A stretch of DNA of 41,317 bases from Phocaeicola paurosaccharolyticus JCM 15092. GTDB taxonomy: Bacteria; Bacteroidota; Bacteroidia; Bacteroidales; Bacteroidaceae. The notes beneath the pieces were generated by a model. The model did not search any database. It saw nothing but the letters and a program-made list of their open reading frames with translations, and had not been told where the DNA came from. This document shows, one piece after another, positions 32,851-39,612 of the stretch. The stretch covers positions 1-41,317 of the forward strand of contig NZ_BAJR01000029.1 in assembly GCF_000613805.1 (NCBI RefSeq), given 5' to 3'. Position 1 is the stretch's first letter; each line of letters starts with the position of its first letter. The translations under genes were made by a program, and so were the position numbers.

Positions 32851-33438
32851 ATGAACCGGCAACTTTTCTTTCAGGAAATCAATCGTTTGCTCTTCCACGG
32901 GAAGCTCAATGACCGCCAGCGGGAGGGGATCCTCCACAAGCTGGCAGCATTCGACAAGTTCGAGGTGACCGTCGACCAGTGGATTGCTTACATGCTGGCC
33001 ACTTCTTATCATGAGACCGCGCATACCATGCAACCCATTGAGGAGTGGGGGAAAGGTGCTGGTAAATCTTACGGTAAGAAGATCAAACAAAATGGCCAGC
33101 CTTACACCTGGCCGGACAAGATCTACTACGGCCGTGGGGATGTGCAGCTCACCTGGTATGAGAATTACGAACGAATGGGTGATCTGATGGGCCTCCCGCT
33201 CCTGGAACAACCCGAGCTTGCACTGGATCCCGAGATCTCCGCCCAGATCCTGGTGGAGGGGATGGTCCTGGGTAAATCGAACCGGGGCGACTTCACCGGG
33301 TACTCGCTCGAGAACTTTTTCAACCCCCAGCGCGATGATCCTTTCGGTGCCCGCAGGATCATCAACGGCCTCGACAGCGCCCACACCATTGCCGGCTATC
33401 ATTACAAATTCCTGGAAGCAATCCGTAAAGCATCATGA
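32851..33438 (+). CDS. GH19-like endolysin
   Basis: A 195-aa glycoside hydrolase family 19-like (chitinase-type) lysozyme, which would cleave peptidoglycan glycan strands. The first catalytic Glu is in 'MLATSYHETAHTMQPIEEWG' (near residue 55), the second acidic site near 'IEEWGKGAGKSYG', and the substrate-site signature 'YYGRGDVQLTWYENYERMG' is clear, with a late 'ARRIINGLDSAHTIAGYH' matching family members. It has no signal peptide, so release needs a holin-like partner. It overlaps the spanin-like gene by 4 bp (ATGATG). Typical of phage endolysins. Confidence 0.86.
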   Translation: MNRQLFFQEINRLLFHGKLNDRQREGILHKLAAFDKFEVTVDQWIAYMLATSYHETAHTMQPIEEWGKGAGKSYGKKIKQNGQPYTWPDKIYYGRGDVQLTWYENYERMGDLMGLPLLEQPELALDPEISAQILVEGMVLGKSNRGDFTGYSLENFFNPQRDDPFGARRIINGLDSAHTIAGYHYKFLEAIRKAS

Positions 33439-34134
33439 TGAACGAACACAAACTTACAGCTTCACAACTCACAATTGTTGTACCAAATGCTACACCAATT
33501 TTTGTACCAGTGGTTGTACCAGTGATTGCACCAGTGGTTGCACCAAATAGAACAGCACCGGTTGTCCTGTTGCTCTTAGCAACCCTACTCTTCCTGGTGG
33601 GCTGCAAACCCAAACAAATCATCACTGAAAAGGTGGTGACAAAGATCGACAGTACAGCTGTGATCTCTTTAAAGAATGAGCTTCATGCAAAGGAGATCCA
33701 GGTAGAAAACCTCAAAACCGATTTTAAGCGCCTCAGCGATGAGAATGCCCGGTTGATGAGTGAATCTTCAAGCCACACCATAAACTACGACACCGCGGCT
33801 CCGGTCGACCCACACACGGGTAAATATCCCATTGCAAGTGAAACGATCACCCAAACCAAAAGTCAAATCGATAAAACGATCAAAGAATTTGAGATCCTGG
33901 AACAGGAGTACAACAATGAGATTTATAAACTAACCAGGGAAAACCAAAACCTTGAATTCACCCTTGAAGCATTGAAAGTAGAAAACCGCACTTTAAAAAG
34001 AAAAAATCACCCCAACAACCGGATTTAATTTCAAACTTTTCTTTGCAGGTATGATCTTCGGTATTGTACTTATACTTATTTCAATTGCTTTTAAAAACAA
34101 AATTTTATCCCTCAAAATACCGAGCAATTTATAA
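33435..34134 (+). pseudogene. Spanin-like lipoprotein with C-terminal TM helix, probable frameshift
   Basis: The first frame (33435-34028, 197 aa) has a long N-terminus, a hydrophobic stretch, lipobox L-V-G-C ('LLFLVGCKPK', Cys near residue 57) and a periplasmic coiled coil. It stops at 34028. Removing one A from the A run near 34001-34009 carries the protein on as K-I-T-P-T-T-G-F-N-F-K-L then 'FFAGMIFGIVLILISIAF' and 'NKILSLKIPSNL' to a stop at 34132-34134. Lipobox, coiled coil and a C-terminal membrane helix is the layout of phage unimolecular spanins, which join outer and inner membranes in lysis. The N-terminus has a V-P-V repeat before the signal, so the true start may be later. The final TAA directly abuts the crossover of array 2. 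Confidence 0.6.
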
Positions 34135-34258
34135 CGGTTAGTATATGCAAAGTAGGCGATTGCGGGCTTCAAACTTTTCAAACCGCTACAATTTTAAAGC
34201 GGGCTACAACCCTTGAATTTAGTACTATTTCGCCTATTTTGTATATACATTGTTATGC
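34129..34258 (-). repeat. attC-like site, end of membrane/XRE cassette
   Basis: Minus strand: R'' GCATAAC (34258-34252), a 19-bp stem with 17 matches (TCGCCTATTTTGTATATAC against GTATATGCAAAGTAGGCGA), inner CCGCT/AGCGG hairpin, R' G|TTATAA at 34135. R'' with flank, GGGCATAA, is complementary over 8 bases to the first bases of the same cassette, TTATGCCC (34999-34992). It lies 8 bp past the XRE stop. Confidence 0.8.
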
Positions 34259-34265
34259 CCTGGCT

Positions 34266-34466
34266 TTAATCTTCTTCTTCTAACTCAAATATTTCATTTA
34301 CGCTTTTATCAAATACTTTTGATATTTTCAACGCAAGAACTGTTGATGGTATATATCGATTCTTTTCAATAGAATTAATAGTTTGTCTCGAAACTCCTAT
34401 TTCTATTGCTAATGATTCTTGAGTCATATTTTTAATAGCTCTTTCTATTTTTATAGTATTCTTCAC
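34266..34466 (-). CDS. XRE-family HTH regulator
   Basis: A 66-aa Cro/C1-type repressor-like protein: 'MKNTIKIERAIKNMTQESLA', recognition helix 'IGVSRQTINSIEKNRYIPS', then 'LALKISKVFDKSVNEIFELE'. This short form is common next to small membrane proteins of unknown role. It overlaps the preceding membrane-protein gene by one base, so both are made from one transcript, and the pair fills one cassette of array 2. It probably represses its own pair. A toxin-antitoxin role is possible, but there is no direct sign of it. Confidence 0.88.
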   Translation of the reverse strand: MKNTIKIERAIKNMTQESLAIEIGVSRQTINSIEKNRYIPSTVLALKISKVFDKSVNEIFELEEED

Positions 34467-34867
34467 TACCGTTTCTTTAACATAGAATAAAAAAACATGA
34501 AATAAAACAGAAACATCGTAATTAATACTTCTGTTACTCCTTTGTCTGAAAGAAAACCATCCTTAAAAAGTAAACTTACAAATGGTTCTACAATTACATA
34601 TGCAACTCCGAAAACAAATGAACTTGCAAATGCTTTTAATCTTATTCGTGATGTTAACTCATCTTCTATTTTATTCTTTGTCAAAGCGAGTAGAAGTAAT
34701 GAGACTAAAATTCCAGTCTTTGAAATTATCTTTACGATATCTTTGTCAACTGTAATTACTTTTGAAATTGTCAAAACAATGAATAAAACACTAAGTGTAA
34801 TTATTCCAAAAGCAACCTTTTTATAATGGACCGGCAGTAAACGCAAGTCTTGATGATTTTTATGCAT
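34466..34867 (-). CDS. Small multi-pass membrane protein paired with XRE regulator
   Basis: A 133-aa protein with four predicted helices: about residues 18-38 (VAFGIITLSVLFIVLTIS), 44-62 (TGILVSLLLLALT region), 76-98 (FASSFVFGVAYVIVEPFVS) and 108-128 (VLITMFLFYFMFFYSML). I do not recognise the family with certainty; similar membrane-protein/XRE pairs occur in many Gram-positive bacteria and Bacteroidetes. The start codon lies about 130 bp after the crossover of the cassette (34999), and the stop overlaps the XRE start. AT-rich, like the other cassettes. Confidence 0.75.
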   Translation of the reverse strand: MHKNHQDLRLLPVHYKKVAFGIITLSVLFIVLTISKVITVDKDIVKIISKTGILVSLLLLALTKNKIEDELTSRIRLKAFASSFVFGVAYVIVEPFVSLLFKDGFLSDKGVTEVLITMFLFYFMFFYSMLKKR

Positions 34868-34993
34868 ATTAGTTAATTTAAAATGTAAAGTATTTGATTC
34901 TATTAGACAAATATACTTTACATTATATTTAAATCCAAATCCTTTTATTGAATCTATTATATGAAGATATGTAGCTGTCGTGTCTTAGCTTGG

Positions 34994-35126
34994 GCATAAC
35001 GGTTGGCGTATATGATTAGGTGCAGATTGCGTGGCGCTTTCCTGTCGAGAAGCACAGAAGCCGAAGTGGGACAGAAACCCTGATTATCACTACCAAAACC
35101 GCACTTAATTATATACGCTGTTACCA
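34994..35126 (-). repeat. attC-like site, end of acyltransferase cassette
   Basis: Minus strand: R'' TGGTAAC (35126-35120), stem GCGTATATAATTAAGTGC / GCACCTAATCATATACGC (16 of 18), inner TTTCTGTCC/TCGACAGGAAA-like pairing, R' G|TTATGC at 35000. R'' TGGTAA is complementary to the first bases of the same cassette, TTACCA (36283-36278), 6 of 6. It starts 8 bp past the acyltransferase stop. Confidence 0.78.
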
Positions 35127-35134
35127 ACAGGCTT

Positions 35135-36322
35135 TCATGGTTTTACATTTTTTATTCCGAATAAAAAACGAATAATAGGAATACGTTTTACAAACTCGTA
35201 AACAAGAAATGTTGATAAAATGGTCAATACTACAATTATGGAATACTTGATTCCTGCACCAAATGGTAATTTTATAATGAAAAAACCAACAATCGTATTC
35301 AACAATAAATGGAATATATAAAATGGATATGATGCTGACGATAAATATTTCAGTACACTATTGTTAGCTCTCAGACTGCGATGACCGAAACCAAGAATAC
35401 ATAAGAGCCACATCCATCTGTTTAAATTGCTTAAAATTAAAACTACAGTTCCGTTGCTGATGAACGAATAGGAGAACTGACGAATTATTTCGCATGAAAT
35501 TCCGGTTACCAAAAAGAGCCATACGTATTTATCTATTATATGCTGAAATCTGTCATCCATCATAAATAAATACCCACAAAAAAATATCAGAAAATAGTAA
35601 ACAGGATTTTTATCTCCGAGAATATTCAGGTTTGATGCTGCCGTTAATAAATAAAATAGTACAAGAATGAATACTGGGATGCCTGTTTTGTCAATTATTC
35701 TTTTAAATAATCCTATACTCTTGTCTTTTTTTAGCATGGAGAAAAATAGTAAACCAATCAGAGAAAAAGCAAAGAGGAATAAAAGAAACCATAAATGAGC
35801 AGGTGTGAATTTTCCATCCATTCCAGTTAAATCAGTATTCCCAAATTGCCAGAAATTAATAAAGTGCTGCCAGTAATTGAGAGAATTCCCTTTTGCTATC
35901 AGTGCTATGTATGTTATTAGAGGTATTATAATCACTAATCCTGAAATAGCAGGTATTAAAAGTTTGACAAAACGTTCTTTGATATATTGACCACTTTTAC
36001 GTTTTTTCAAAGAGAAATAAGTTGCTGCTCCTGAAACGTAAAATAAAAGCGGCATGTGAAACTGATGTATCCATCCTGCAAAGCGATTGAGGAATAAACT
36101 GTTTATTCCCTCTTTTACATACATAACCACTTGGGGGTCAGGTATAAATATTAAAGCACTATGGAATGGCACTAATAAAAGTACAGCTAAAACTCTCAGC
36201 CAATCCAAATCTGTACGGCGTGTGCTTTTAATAATATTAATTGTTTCTGTTGTCATTTCATGTCCAATTAAGCTTGATGGTAACATTTGTATATACGCAA
36301 CACAATTGCGTATATATTTCAT
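35135..36322 (-). CDS. Acyltransferase family 3 membrane protein (cassette cargo)
   Basis: An OafA/acyltransferase-3-type protein that would transfer acetyl or another acyl group to a sugar or lipid at the inner membrane. It has about ten membrane helices; the family start is 'RRTDLDWLRVLAVLLLVPFH' with the catalytic-type His in 'LVPFHSALIF', then 'HMPLLFYVSGAATYFSL' and 'PAHLWFLLFLFAF'. The long frame begins in the array head (MKYIRNCVAYIQM, ATG 36322) and continues unbroken across the crossover into the gene; the family-like part starts at ATG 36256 (MTTETINIIKSTRR), which is the probable normal start. So the head leader can be fused to the cargo. Confidence 0.85.
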   Translation of the reverse strand: MKYIRNCVAYIQMLPSSLIGHEMTTETINIIKSTRRTDLDWLRVLAVLLLVPFHSALIFIPDPQVVMYVKEGINSLFLNRFAGWIHQFHMPLLFYVSGAATYFSLKKRKSGQYIKERFVKLLIPAISGLVIIIPLITYIALIAKGNSLNYWQHFINFWQFGNTDLTGMDGKFTPAHLWFLLFLFAFSLIGLLFFSMLKKDKSIGLFKRIIDKTGIPVFILVLFYLLTAASNLNILGDKNPVYYFLIFFCGYLFMMDDRFQHIIDKYVWLFLVTGISCEIIRQFSYSFISNGTVVLILSNLNRWMWLLCILGFGHRSLRANNSVLKYLSSASYPFYIFHLLLNTIVGFFIIKLPFGAGIKYSIIVVLTILSTFLVYEFVKRIPIIRFLFGIKNVKP

Positions 36323-36406
36323 ATATCCACCGTCCTTGTTTTGCTAATTCGTAGAATACTAATACTTTATAAATAATTGTGTATTTTAATGCAATTGCGT
36401 ATACAG
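36284..36406 (-). promoter_or_regulatory. attI-like head of cassette array 2
   Basis: Counterpart of 25890-26012. Minus strand: GTATACGCAATTG box (36404-36392), TTGCAT-N17-TATAAA, ATG at 36322 with a 13-codon ORF ending ATG|TT at the crossover (36284/36283). CAATTGCGTATA (plus strand) occurs twice, 36303-36314 and 36392-36403; TATACGCAA/TTGCGTATA also forms an inverted repeat next to the crossover. Confidence 0.62.
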
Positions 36407-36570
36407 TCTTTTTATGTGACAGTTAAGGTTACTGCAACTCGGAAACCTATGTTTCTCATCAGTACCAGGATTATAGATGCAAAACTAACAATTATTTAGA
36501 TAAACAACGAAAGAAATCAATAGATTCTCTCCAAAGGTTAAAATAATAAGCCCCTAATATCTTTAAAATC
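36407..36570. other. Spacer between array 2 and integrase gene
   Basis: About 160 bp, no gene and no clear terminator. The outer end of the array-2 head is not sharply defined. Confidence 0.3.
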
Positions 36571-38010
36571 CTAAATTACTCTCCCTGAAATAATCGCAGC
36601 ATATTTTTTCTCAGGATTCAGCAACTTCAAATTGATCTCCAATCTTTTTTTGGCCGTCAGGTTCACATACCCGGCCGTGACATCCTTCTTCGTACTGTGT
36701 CCGACCATTTTCCTTACAATGATCGGATTGACAAACATCTCACTCACGAGATGGGAAATGTAGCTGTTTCGGGTGTAGGAAGTTGAAATATTGGGATCCA
36801 GCTCAAGCGCTGTCGCGATCTGTTTCAAGGACGAGTTGATCGGATCCAGGGCAAAATTGATTTGACGTTTGATGTTTCTTTCATTCTGTATGGTTGGTTC
36901 AATGCCGTTCAGAAAAGGAAATATATACCCGTCCTGTTCTTTGTTCCCCTGCCGGTTGATGATCTCAACCATCGGCGGAAGCATCGGAGCATAGATGAAG
37001 GTCGGTTTCTCCCCTTTTCGCAATGTTTTCTTTCTTTGGAATACAATCTCTCCGGATGGTGCATCGATGTTTTCATAGCGCAATCGGCAGAGATCTCCAA
37101 AGTTCAAGCCATTGCAGTAGAACATGAACGCGAAGATGTCTTTTGCTAGCAACAGCTGCGGATGATCGGTCTCAAAGTCCTCAATTCTCCAGATATCTTC
37201 AATCGACAGAGAAATCTCTCTTCTCCCTCCTTCCGGGATGATGTACTTGCCCCTTTTCGTGCCAAATGGATAATGCTTCTCGCTGATGTAAGGGGTCTCC
37301 CCCTCTTTGTTGTTGATCAATGCCCTGATGGTCCTCATGTACAACCCTATGGTCGAATCGGTGATACCTGTTTCTCTCCAGAATGTCTCACACTCGTTGA
37401 AGAAGCTGGGTGTCAATTCCTCGAATTGGATGTTTACCTGGATGTCAAGCTTGTTCTTTCCTTTCGATTTGTACTTGTTTTTCGTGCATACTTGAATGAA
37501 TTCTTCTTTCTCCTTTCTGTTCCGGAGGGTCTGGTAATATTTGAATCGTTTCAACGCATTCTGCGTTGTCCGATAGATGGAAGCATTCCCTATGCTGTAC
37601 TCCATCTCCAGCGATTCAATTTTTCTCTCAAAAGCTTCATTCACACTGACTGATGTTAAGTTATTCAAAATTACATCAAACGCCTCAAACGAGAATTCAT
37701 TTGCTTCAGCAAGTTTGTCAATTGCAGGTTTAAGAGTAAAGTTTAAATAGCGATGAAGTGTCAGTTTTATCTCTTTGTGCTTTCTCAGGTCTCTATTAAC
37801 AAAATCATCCCAATCATTTTTTGAAAACATAAATCCTGATGAATAGTATTTATGTTTGCGATTAAAGGTTATTCGCCAATAAGTATGAGCCATTGCATCA
37901 TCAGCATTTCGGTATTTTCTCATTAAACTCACTCCAATATTCCTGTTTTTATACGGAAATATTGTAGTTGATTTCGGATAATCGTTAATATGTGCCATAC
38001 CATCATACAA
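36571..38010 (-). CDS. int: Tyrosine recombinase (island integrase)
   Basis: A 479-aa phage-type integrase expected to recombine attP with the tRNA-Gly 3' end. N-terminal arm-binding region to about residue 110 ('YWRITFNRKHKYYSSGFMFS'), SAM-like core-binding domain to about 270, then the catalytic domain: 'FYCNGLNFGDLCRLRYENID', beta-hairpin lysine in 'IVFQRKKTL', 'SYTRNSYISHLVSEM', and 'MVGHSTKKDVTAGYVNLT' with the nucleophilic Tyr. Compared with the classical R-K-H-R-H-Y set, Asn stands for the first Arg and the H of HxxR is not evident; such substitutions are known in Bacteroidetes integrases (for example IntDOT). It starts 15 bp from the right 20-bp end repeat and reads inward. ATG 37998 or later Met codons are alternatives. 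Confidence 0.9.
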   Translation of the reverse strand: MYDGMAHINDYPKSTTIFPYKNRNIGVSLMRKYRNADDAMAHTYWRITFNRKHKYYSSGFMFSKNDWDDFVNRDLRKHKEIKLTLHRYLNFTLKPAIDKLAEANEFSFEAFDVILNNLTSVSVNEAFERKIESLEMEYSIGNASIYRTTQNALKRFKYYQTLRNRKEKEEFIQVCTKNKYKSKGKNKLDIQVNIQFEELTPSFFNECETFWRETGITDSTIGLYMRTIRALINNKEGETPYISEKHYPFGTKRGKYIIPEGGRREISLSIEDIWRIEDFETDHPQLLLAKDIFAFMFYCNGLNFGDLCRLRYENIDAPSGEIVFQRKKTLRKGEKPTFIYAPMLPPMVEIINRQGNKEQDGYIFPFLNGIEPTIQNERNIKRQINFALDPINSSLKQIATALELDPNISTSYTRNSYISHLVSEMFVNPIIVRKMVGHSTKKDVTAGYVNLTAKKRLEINLKLLNPEKKYAAIISGRVI

Positions 38011-38025
38011 TTAAATTCTAAAATA

Positions 38026-38045
38026 GGGAAAACATAGGGAAAACA
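38026..38045 (+). repeat. Right copy of 20-bp end repeat (candidate integrase arm site)
   Basis: GGGAAAACATAGGGAAAACA, identical to 16174-16193 and in the same orientation. It lies between the integrase start and attR, so integrase bound here could also repress its own gene. Confidence 0.65.
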
Positions 38046-38165
38046 AATAGATAAATATGCCAATATAAGAACAAGTAACGATAAGATTTAACACTGTAAA
38101 ACTCGTAAACAGCAGTAAATCAATATAAAGATAAATATTGGAAAATAACGGTATATGAAGAAAAA

Positions 38166-38212
38166 AGCTTCCCAAGCTGAGGGTCACGAGTTCGAGTCTC
38201 GCTTACCGCTCC
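38166..38212 (+). repeat. attR core (displaced tRNA-Gly 3' end)
   Basis: 47 bp matching 16078-16124 at 44 positions. The three differences are tRNA positions 49 (A for G), 65 (C for T) and 68 (A for G). The acceptor pair U5-A68 becomes canonical, but position 49/65 becomes an A-C mismatch, so this copy has probably drifted since it became non-functional. No 5' tRNA half is present. Confidence 0.9.
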
Positions 38213-38216
38213 AACT

Positions 38217-38256
38217 GAAAAAAGTAGTTAAGGATTAACTTAACTACTTTTTTTAT
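38217..38256 (+). terminator. Original tRNA-Gly terminator, displaced
   Basis: Perfect 12-bp stem AAAGTAGTTAAG / CTTAACTACTTT with loop GATTAA and a run of seven or more T. It would have followed tRNA-Gly before the island inserted. Confidence 0.85.
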
Positions 38257-38286
38257 ACCTTTTTATATATTTAATTCGGCTATTGA

Positions 38287-38520
38287 CAGTATAAAAGGTT
38301 CAATGTAGGTAAACTATATAGCGTCAAAGTAGAACCTGAGGCAATGGAAACTATAGAAAGATACAGAGGAAAAAATTATCTCCTCAATATAATGGATGAA
38401 TATAACAACTATACTGATTTTCGCTCACGAATTAACAGAGCATTAAAATTAATAGGTCCATATAAAAGAGTTGGCAAAGGTGGAAAGAAAGAATATACTC
38501 CAATAATGGATTTTCTATAA
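38287..38520 (+). pseudogene. Tyrosine integrase fragment
   Basis: An open stretch of 77 codons with no start codon at its beginning reads 'LYSVKVEPEAMETIERYRGK', 'LLNIMDEYNNYTDFRSRINR' and 'GGKKEYTPIMDFL'. This matches the middle of Bacteroidetes phage-type integrases (the segment between the core-binding and late catalytic motifs). The N-terminus, the R-H-Y motifs and all the rest are gone. It lies just outside attR, so it is probably left from an older element at the same tRNA. Confidence 0.65.
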
Positions 38521-38768
38521 ACCTATTGGGCTCGCAATAAGTGGGCAACAATCACTCACTCCTTATTCAATCTTTTATCATAAGAGGTAGCTTATTCGGC
38601 TACCTCTATATTTACATAACTACCATTTTAAATCGAAAAATAAAATGTATCCACTTTGGAAGTATAAGTCATTAGAATATATACTTATAATCGGAATAAT
38701 AATCAGTAATGTAGATAATACGAGTTTTTTTATTATAATCTGATTTATGTACTCTCTATTCCAAGAAA
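38521..38768. other. Intergenic region
   Basis: About 250 bp, AT-rich. A weak hairpin AGAGGTAGC-ttattcg-GCTACCTCT (38584-38608) followed by ATATTT could end transcription on the plus strand. No gene seen. Confidence 0.4.
38584..38608. terminator. Hairpin, possible terminator
   Basis: Perfect 9-bp stem AGAGGTAGC / GCTACCTCT with loop TTATTCG. It has only a weak T tract, so its role is uncertain; it may be left from the old integrase element. Confidence 0.4.
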
Positions 38769-39611
38769 TTAATCAAAATCAAAATGTAACTGAGCATCTA
38801 CTTTCTCTAAGGGAGGATAAAATGCACCAATTATTATAAATGGGTTAGTACTCCAATTATGAAATTTTTTTGTAGTACCGAGAAAAAAATATAAATCATT
38901 TTTAGATGTGAACGTTTCAAGGTATTTTTCTTTAACCTTTTTGCAAGCTTCTATTTCATTTCCATTGGAAGTTCTTAAACATCTCCAATATAATTCCCCT
39001 ATTTCCCAATCTTCAATCATAAGAGTACATTTTTTACCATCTTCCGTTTCGAAAACATAAGAAAATTCATAAGGCAACTTCCGTACTATTTTAAATATTC
39101 TTTTCGTTTCATTAACATCAAATAGTGTCATTTGACTTTGATGAGCATAGACCGTTGCCAACTTTTTAGAATCCCATTCTCTTTGACAACTTTTCCAAAT
39201 AAAATTAACTATTTTTTTAGGTTTGAATACTGCTAAAGATGTTCCAATGTCTGGGTTTTGCGCTTCATCAATAAGCTCTTGCATATTATAACGAACATTT
39301 TTTAGAACAATATTTCGTCTTTCTGCCCAATTCCCTTTTCTTGAAATAGAATCAAGTATATTTATTTCACTATCAATACTAAATGGCCTATAACTTTCCT
39401 TCCTAAAATCTTTTGTATTTTTAATCAAGTCTATTTCAATCCATTGCCATTTATGATAACGACTATCAAATTTTAACTTTCTGAATGGAATAGGATATAT
39501 TCTTATCCAACTACCATCTTCTAAAAATCCTGCAGTACAGACTAATTCATCGTATTTTTCGCTTAATGTTGGATATGTTTTTACAGATATTAGAACTTTT
39601 GTTAATGCCAT
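38769..39611 (-). CDS. Unclassified protein paired with DUF488 protein
   Basis: A 280-aa soluble protein. The start 'KVLISVKTYPTLSEKYDELV' then 'CTAGFLEDGSWIRIYPIPFR' and 'WQWIEIDLIKNTKDFRKESY' is a conserved pattern I have seen in unnamed proteins linked to DUF488 genes. Later parts: 'LAVFKPKKIVNFIWKSCQRE', 'YEFSYVFETEDGKKCTLMIE', 'LYFFLGTTKKFHNWSTNPFI'. The N-terminal ~90 residues may form a small beta domain that binds nucleic acid, but this is a guess. It starts 1 bp after the stop of the DUF488 gene, so they form one operon. It ends 'AQLHFDFD'. Such pairs often sit in defence-rich regions; no activity can be stated. Confidence 0.75.
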   Translation of the reverse strand: MALTKVLISVKTYPTLSEKYDELVCTAGFLEDGSWIRIYPIPFRKLKFDSRYHKWQWIEIDLIKNTKDFRKESYRPFSIDSEINILDSISRKGNWAERRNIVLKNVRYNMQELIDEAQNPDIGTSLAVFKPKKIVNFIWKSCQREWDSKKLATVYAHQSQMTLFDVNETKRIFKIVRKLPYEFSYVFETEDGKKCTLMIEDWEIGELYWRCLRTSNGNEIEACKKVKEKYLETFTSKNDLYFFLGTTKKFHNWSTNPFIIIGAFYPPLEKVDAQLHFDFD

Positions 39612-39612
39612 A

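Larger units (their letters stand above)
16125..38212. mobile_element. tRNA-Gly-integrated genomic island with integron-like cassette arrays
   Basis: A ~22-kb element between direct repeats of the tRNA-Gly 3' end. It has a tyrosine integrase gene next to the right end, excisionase-like HTH genes, replication-type helicase and Toprim proteins, a UmuDC operon, DUF6266 and a lysis-like gene set, with two AT-rich cassette arrays inserted into it. There are no relaxase, conjugation, capsid, terminase or tail genes, so it is neither a standard ICE nor a complete prophage; a satellite-like or otherwise helper-dependent element is inferred. Confidence 0.88.

Noticed and set aside
36571..38010. Integron integrase (IntI) that could work the cassette arrays
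   Set aside because: The protein is a long phage-type Bacteroidetes integrase with an arm-binding domain, next to tRNA attachment sites, and lacks the look of IntI. No other recombinase gene is in the window.
16125..38212. Conjugative element (ICE) or complete prophage
   Set aside because: No relaxase, VirB/Tra, terminase, portal, capsid or tail protein is found. Only integrase, replication-type, SOS and lysis-like genes are present.
38160..38212. Second complete tRNA-Gly gene
   Set aside because: Only the 3' part from the anticodon loop on is present; the upstream sequence does not form acceptor and D arms.
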